DNA of 7,962 nucleotides. It comes from Sphingomonadales bacterium UBA6174 (GTDB lineage: Bacteria; Pseudomonadota; Alphaproteobacteria; Sphingomonadales; Sphingomonadaceae). Positions 5,490-7,962 of this stretch are shown piece by piece. A program made the position numbers and the translations under genes. The stretch spans positions 1-7,962 of the forward strand of contig DITW01000057.1 of the NCBI GenBank assembly GCA_002422945.1, read 5' to 3'. The notes under the pieces are model-generated. The model saw only the letters and a program-made list of their open reading frames with translations, searched no databases and was not told where the DNA came from. The stretch's first letter is position 1, and each line of letters starts with the position of its first letter.

Positions 5490-6512
5490 GGCACCAAGGC
5501 GATGGGCAGAGACGACCACCATCGCCAGCAACAACGCGCCCATCGCCTGATGGCCGACGGCAATCGGAATATAGACGCCGCTGAACAAGGTAGCGATGCC
5601 AAGGCCGATCTGGGCCAGCACGATCATGATCAGCCCATAAGCAAGGCCGGTTTCGCCGCGCTTGCGCAGGCGTTGCGACAGCAACAGGATCGCGCCCGCC
5701 ACGGCCCAGGCATACCAGCGATGGATGAACTGGACGACGACCGGCTGGTCGATCACATTCTGCCAGAAGGAAGCGAGTAACGGCACGCCATCGGGGAAGA
5801 TCTTGCCGCCCATCAATGGCCATTCCGCAAAGATAAATCCGGCATCCAGCCCCGCGACAAATGCGCCATAGCACAGTTGCAGCGCCAGCGCCGCCAGCAC
5901 CAACATGGCTGCCCCGGTCAATCGCGCCGGGTGGTTGATGCCGGTTTTGGCAAGGTTCTTCAAATCAAGCGCGGTCCACAACAGCCCGGACATGATGAAC
6001 AATGCCATCATCAAATGGGTCGCAAGGCGCAGATGGCTGACCGCCGGATTGTTGACAAGGCCAGAGGCCACCATCCACCAGCCGATCGTGCCCTGCAGCC
6101 CGCCCAATGCCAATAACGCGGTGAGGCGCGCGCCATAGCCTTGCGGGATCTGCTTTTTCACCCAGAACCATAACAATGGCAAAGCAAAGGCCAGCCCGAT
6201 CAAGCGCCCGATCAGACGGTGTAGATATTCCCAGAAATAGATTTCCTTGAACTCGCCAAGCGACATATGCCGATTGACGAGCTGATATTGCGGGCTGGTC
6301 TGATAGGATTGAAACTCGGCGGCCCATTGCGCGTCGTTCAATGGGGGGATCGTGCCGCGCACAGGTTCCCATCGGACCATCGACAGGCCGGATTCCGTCA
6401 GCCGGGTGATCCCGCCGACGACAACCATGAGAAAGACCATCAGGGCCATGACGAGTAGCCAATTGGCGATGGCATTGGGCCGGGGGTTGCCGGAGAATTC
6501 TTTGTACGACAT
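5466..6512 (-). CDS. ctaA: Heme A synthase (COX15/CtaA family)
   Basis: Heme A synthase oxidises the methyl group at C8 of heme O to a formyl group, giving heme A for aa3-type cytochrome oxidase; it acts in the inner membrane. The 348 residues and eight hydrophobic segments (near 17-34, 99-118, 128-150, 160-182, 198-220, 260-280, 290-311 and 318-336) match the COX15 type. Visible marks are VVVGGITRLTESGLSMVRWEP (in residues 30-50), EYLHRLIGR with E95 and H98, SHLRLATHL with H160 and H166, FIHRWYAWA with H264 and AVGHQAMGA with H321. The paired histidines are the expected heme ligands. The ATG at 6512-6510 has no strong Shine-Dalgarno. It follows the nitroreductase gene on the same strand after 75 bases, where I see no terminator. 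The 3' end overlaps the convergent thioesterase gene by 17 bases. Confidence 0.96.
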   Translation of the reverse strand: MSYKEFSGNPRPNAIANWLLVMALMVFLMVVVGGITRLTESGLSMVRWEPVRGTIPPLNDAQWAAEFQSYQTSPQYQLVNRHMSLGEFKEIYFWEYLHRLIGRLIGLAFALPLLWFWVKKQIPQGYGARLTALLALGGLQGTIGWWMVASGLVNNPAVSHLRLATHLMMALFIMSGLLWTALDLKNLAKTGINHPARLTGAAMLVLAALALQLCYGAFVAGLDAGFIFAEWPLMGGKIFPDGVPLLASFWQNVIDQPVVVQFIHRWYAWAVAGAILLLSQRLRKRGETGLAYGLIMIVLAQIGLGIATLFSGVYIPIAVGHQAMGALLLAMVVVSAHRLGAGRFSASN

Positions 6513-6587
6513 GGCGCGCAGCTATGATCCGATTTCACACGGGTGACAAGTATCTGCCGATATCTGTCTTGTTTGGCCGGGCGATGA

Positions 6588-7286
6588 TTATCCGATAAAC
6601 GTGGCAAACTCTTCCAATGCGGCGCGTTCCGATGGGAAGTTATTGGCGGCGTGATCCGGGTCGCGATAGCCGATTGCCAGGCCGCAAAAGAGCATGTGAT
6701 GATCGGGGGCCTGCACAAATGTTGAGATGGTATTGTGGAACAAGGCCCAGCATTCTTGCGCACAGCTATCCAGCCCTTCTTCGCGCAGCAAAAGCATCAG
6801 GGTTTGCAGATACATGCCCATGTCCGACCATTGCGGTGGACCCATATAGCGCTCAATAAAGCAGAACAGCCCGACCGGGGCGTCAAAGAAGCGATAGTTG
6901 CGATTGAACCACATGCGCCTGCCGGCACGATCATCGCGCGCGATAGCAAGCCCGTTATACATCGCTTCCCCGATCTTGACGCGGCGGTCGGCGTAAACCC
7001 CCTCCAGTTCGGGCGGGTAGATGTTAAATTCGCTGCCTTCGCCTTTCGGATGCGATGCGATTTTTTCTTCCATCAATGTCTTGAGTTGAGCGAGCGGTGC
7101 GCCGGTTACGACATAGATATGCCATGGCTGCAGATTGCCACCAGAAGGTGCGCGCCCGGCCTGTTCTATCAGGCGACGAATAACGGCTGGATCGACCGGC
7201 TTATCAAGAAAAGCACGCACGGAACGGCGTGTGGCAACGGCTTTGCTGACGTGCATCTGGACAGATCCCATTTGGTGTTGTGACAT
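6588..7286 (-). CDS. Nitroreductase-family FMN oxidoreductase
   Basis: This is a nitroreductase-fold flavoprotein using FMN and NAD(P)H; the physiological substrate is unknown. Numbering from the ATG at 7286, the 232-residue product has the N-terminal FMN-binding signature ATRRSVRAFLDKPV (18-31), RAPSGGNLQPWHIYVV (45-60), the central SDMGMYLQTLMLLLREEGLDSC (in residues 154-175), FCGLAIGYRDPD (200-211) and the C-terminal FPSERAALEEF (217-227). This full motif set and length fit the family. Several in-frame starts exist: 7331, 7301, 7286, 7271 and 7256. I chose 7286 because GAGG lies 9 bases upstream; the longest form would add 15 residues with no family similarity. The next gene downstream is ctaA, but no functional link is known. 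A TATCAT (7327-7322, minus strand) is a possible -10 without a good -35. Confidence 0.9.
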   Translation of the reverse strand: MSQHQMGSVQMHVSKAVATRRSVRAFLDKPVDPAVIRRLIEQAGRAPSGGNLQPWHIYVVTGAPLAQLKTLMEEKIASHPKGEGSEFNIYPPELEGVYADRRVKIGEAMYNGLAIARDDRAGRRMWFNRNYRFFDAPVGLFCFIERYMGPPQWSDMGMYLQTLMLLLREEGLDSCAQECWALFHNTISTFVQAPDHHMLFCGLAIGYRDPDHAANNFPSERAALEEFATFIG

Positions 7287-7295
7287 TGCGCCAGA

Positions 7296-7312
7296 CCTCA
7301 TGCCGAATGAGG
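7296..7312 (-). promoter_or_regulatory. Small hairpin covering the nitroreductase Shine-Dalgarno
   Basis: On the minus strand CCTCAT and ATGAGG form a perfect 6-base stem around TCGGC. The 3' arm contains the GAGG that I take as the ribosome binding site for the ATG at 7286. Folding would hide the site. The stem is short, so a regulatory role is speculative. Confidence 0.3.
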
Positions 7313-7356
7313 CTTGGTTGCATGATACCATAATGCTGTGGGGGCTGGATTGGAAA

Positions 7357-7431
7357 TGGCTCCCCGGGCCTGATTCGAACAGGCGGCCGTCCGATTAACA
7401 GTCGGATGCTCTACCGCTGAGCTACCGGGGA
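7357..7431 (-). tRNA. tRNA-Asn (anticodon GTT)
   Basis: The 75-base cloverleaf reads TCCCCGG at the 5' end and pairs with CCGGGGA, followed by discriminator G and encoded CCA. The D arm is GCTC-AGCGGTA-GAGC, the anticodon arm TCCGA-CTGTTAA-TCGGA with anticodon GTT at 7399-7397, a 5-base variable loop, and the T arm GCCTG-TTCGAAT-CAGGC. All stems are fully paired. Confidence 0.98.
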
Positions 7432-7482
7432 ATAACCATTTCCGCGCGATGTCGAACCGTTCAGTTCGTCATCGTTGGCGGG

Positions 7483-7512
7483 CCTATAGCAGCGGATTCG
7501 AACGTCATGCAA
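7483..7512 (-). promoter_or_regulatory. Candidate promoter of tRNA-Asn
   Basis: In the gap between nadK and the tRNA, the minus strand has TTGCAT (7512-7507), an 18-base spacer and TATAGG (7488-7483), each matching the sigma-70 consensus at four of six positions. Transcription would begin about 45 bases before the mature tRNA, leaving a 5' leader for RNase P to remove. Confidence 0.4.
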
Positions 7513-7527
7513 GGCCTTGGCGAAAAT

Positions 7528-7962
7528 TTATCCGATGGCGAATTGTTCCATCGCAATTCGGTCGTCCAACGCATGTTCCGGGTCGAACAAAAGGGTAAGC
7601 GCATTCGTCCGGTCGATGGCGACCTCGACGGTCTCGACATCGCGATATTCGCGTTGATCGGCGACGGCGCTGACCGGGCGCTTGGCGGCGTCCAGCACCC
7701 GGAATTTGATATGGGCGCGGTCGGGCAGGATCGCCCCGCGCCAACGCCGGGGACGAAATGGGCTGATCGGGGTGAGGGCCAATGTCCCGGAATCCAACGG
7801 CAGGATCGGGCCTTGGGCGGAGAAATTATAGGCGGTCGAACCGGCGGGTGTCGCAACCAATACGCCGTCGCATACCAATTCGGGCAACACGACGCGGCTA
7901 CCAACGGTGATTTCGAGCTTGGCCGTCTGGCGGGTTTCGCGCAGCAGCGACACTTCGTTGAT
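7528..7962 (-). CDS. nadK: NAD kinase, C-terminal part (partial)
   Basis: NAD kinase phosphorylates NAD to NADP in the cytoplasm and is the only route to NADP in most bacteria. The visible 144 residues start at INEVSLLRET, part of the conserved NE segment that binds the adenosyl ribose, and include GVLVATPAGSTAYNFSAQGP, the glycine-rich TP(T/A)GSTAY motif, followed by PILPLDSGTLALTPISPF. The remaining C-terminal beta-rich region ends with DDRIAMEQFAIG before TAA. The N-terminal GGDG motif lies beyond the right edge, and the reading frame is open to the last base. An internal GTG at 7953 is not the start. The tRNA-Asn gene follows after 96 bases on the same strand. Length and motifs fit a normal, intact alphaproteobacterial enzyme. 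Confidence 0.94.
   Translation of the reverse strand: MNEVSLLRETRQTAKLEITVGSRVVLPELVCDGVLVATPAGSTAYNFSAQGPILPLDSGTLALTPISPFRPRRWRGAILPDRAHIKFRVLDAAKRPVSAVADQREYRDVETVEVAIDRTNALTLLFDPEHALDDRIAMEQFAIG

Overview
The window is chromosomal DNA of a GC-rich alphaproteobacterium, most probably a member of the Sphingomonadales. The reasons are the protein style of RibD, IspB, the COX15-type heme A synthase and NAD kinase, and an intergenic repeat at 2952-3136 of a kind I associate with sphingomonad genomes. The assignment comes from recall and sequence reading; no search was run.

Layout. A leftward operon occupies 1-1474: a small one-helix membrane protein of unknown function, then ribD (joined to it by a 4-base GTGA overlap), then the first 42 codons of a riboflavin synthase gene (ribE) that leaves the window at base 1. 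A 139-base divergent gap (1475-1613) separates this from a rightward single gene for an omega-amino-acid:pyruvate aminotransferase (1614-2933). The convergent gap 2934-3160 carries a large inverted repeat, a GC-rich block with three short hairpins, and an intrinsic terminator for the leftward ispB gene (3161-4204). Divergent from ispB is a tightly packed rightward operon (4316-5482): monofunctional chorismate mutase and two tandem PaaI-like hotdog proteins, with 8-base and 4-base overlaps. It runs tail to tail, with a 17-base overlap, into leftward ctaA (heme A synthase, 5466-6512). Also leftward are a nitroreductase-family gene, tRNA-Asn(GTT) and the C-terminal end of nadK, which leaves at the right edge.

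How the genes work together. Most of the window is housekeeping cofactor metabolism: flavin (ribD, ribE), the ubiquinone side chain (ispB), heme A for cytochrome oxidase (ctaA), NADP (nadK), plus an FMN-type oxidoreductase and an aromatic amino acid branch enzyme. There is no sign of a mobile element, phage, CRISPR array, toxin system or defence island, and I see no new multi-gene system. The points most worth a second look are the pair of hotdog proteins with complementary losses in the catalytic motif, the conserved-looking unknown membrane protein coupled to ribD, and the composite intergenic repeat.
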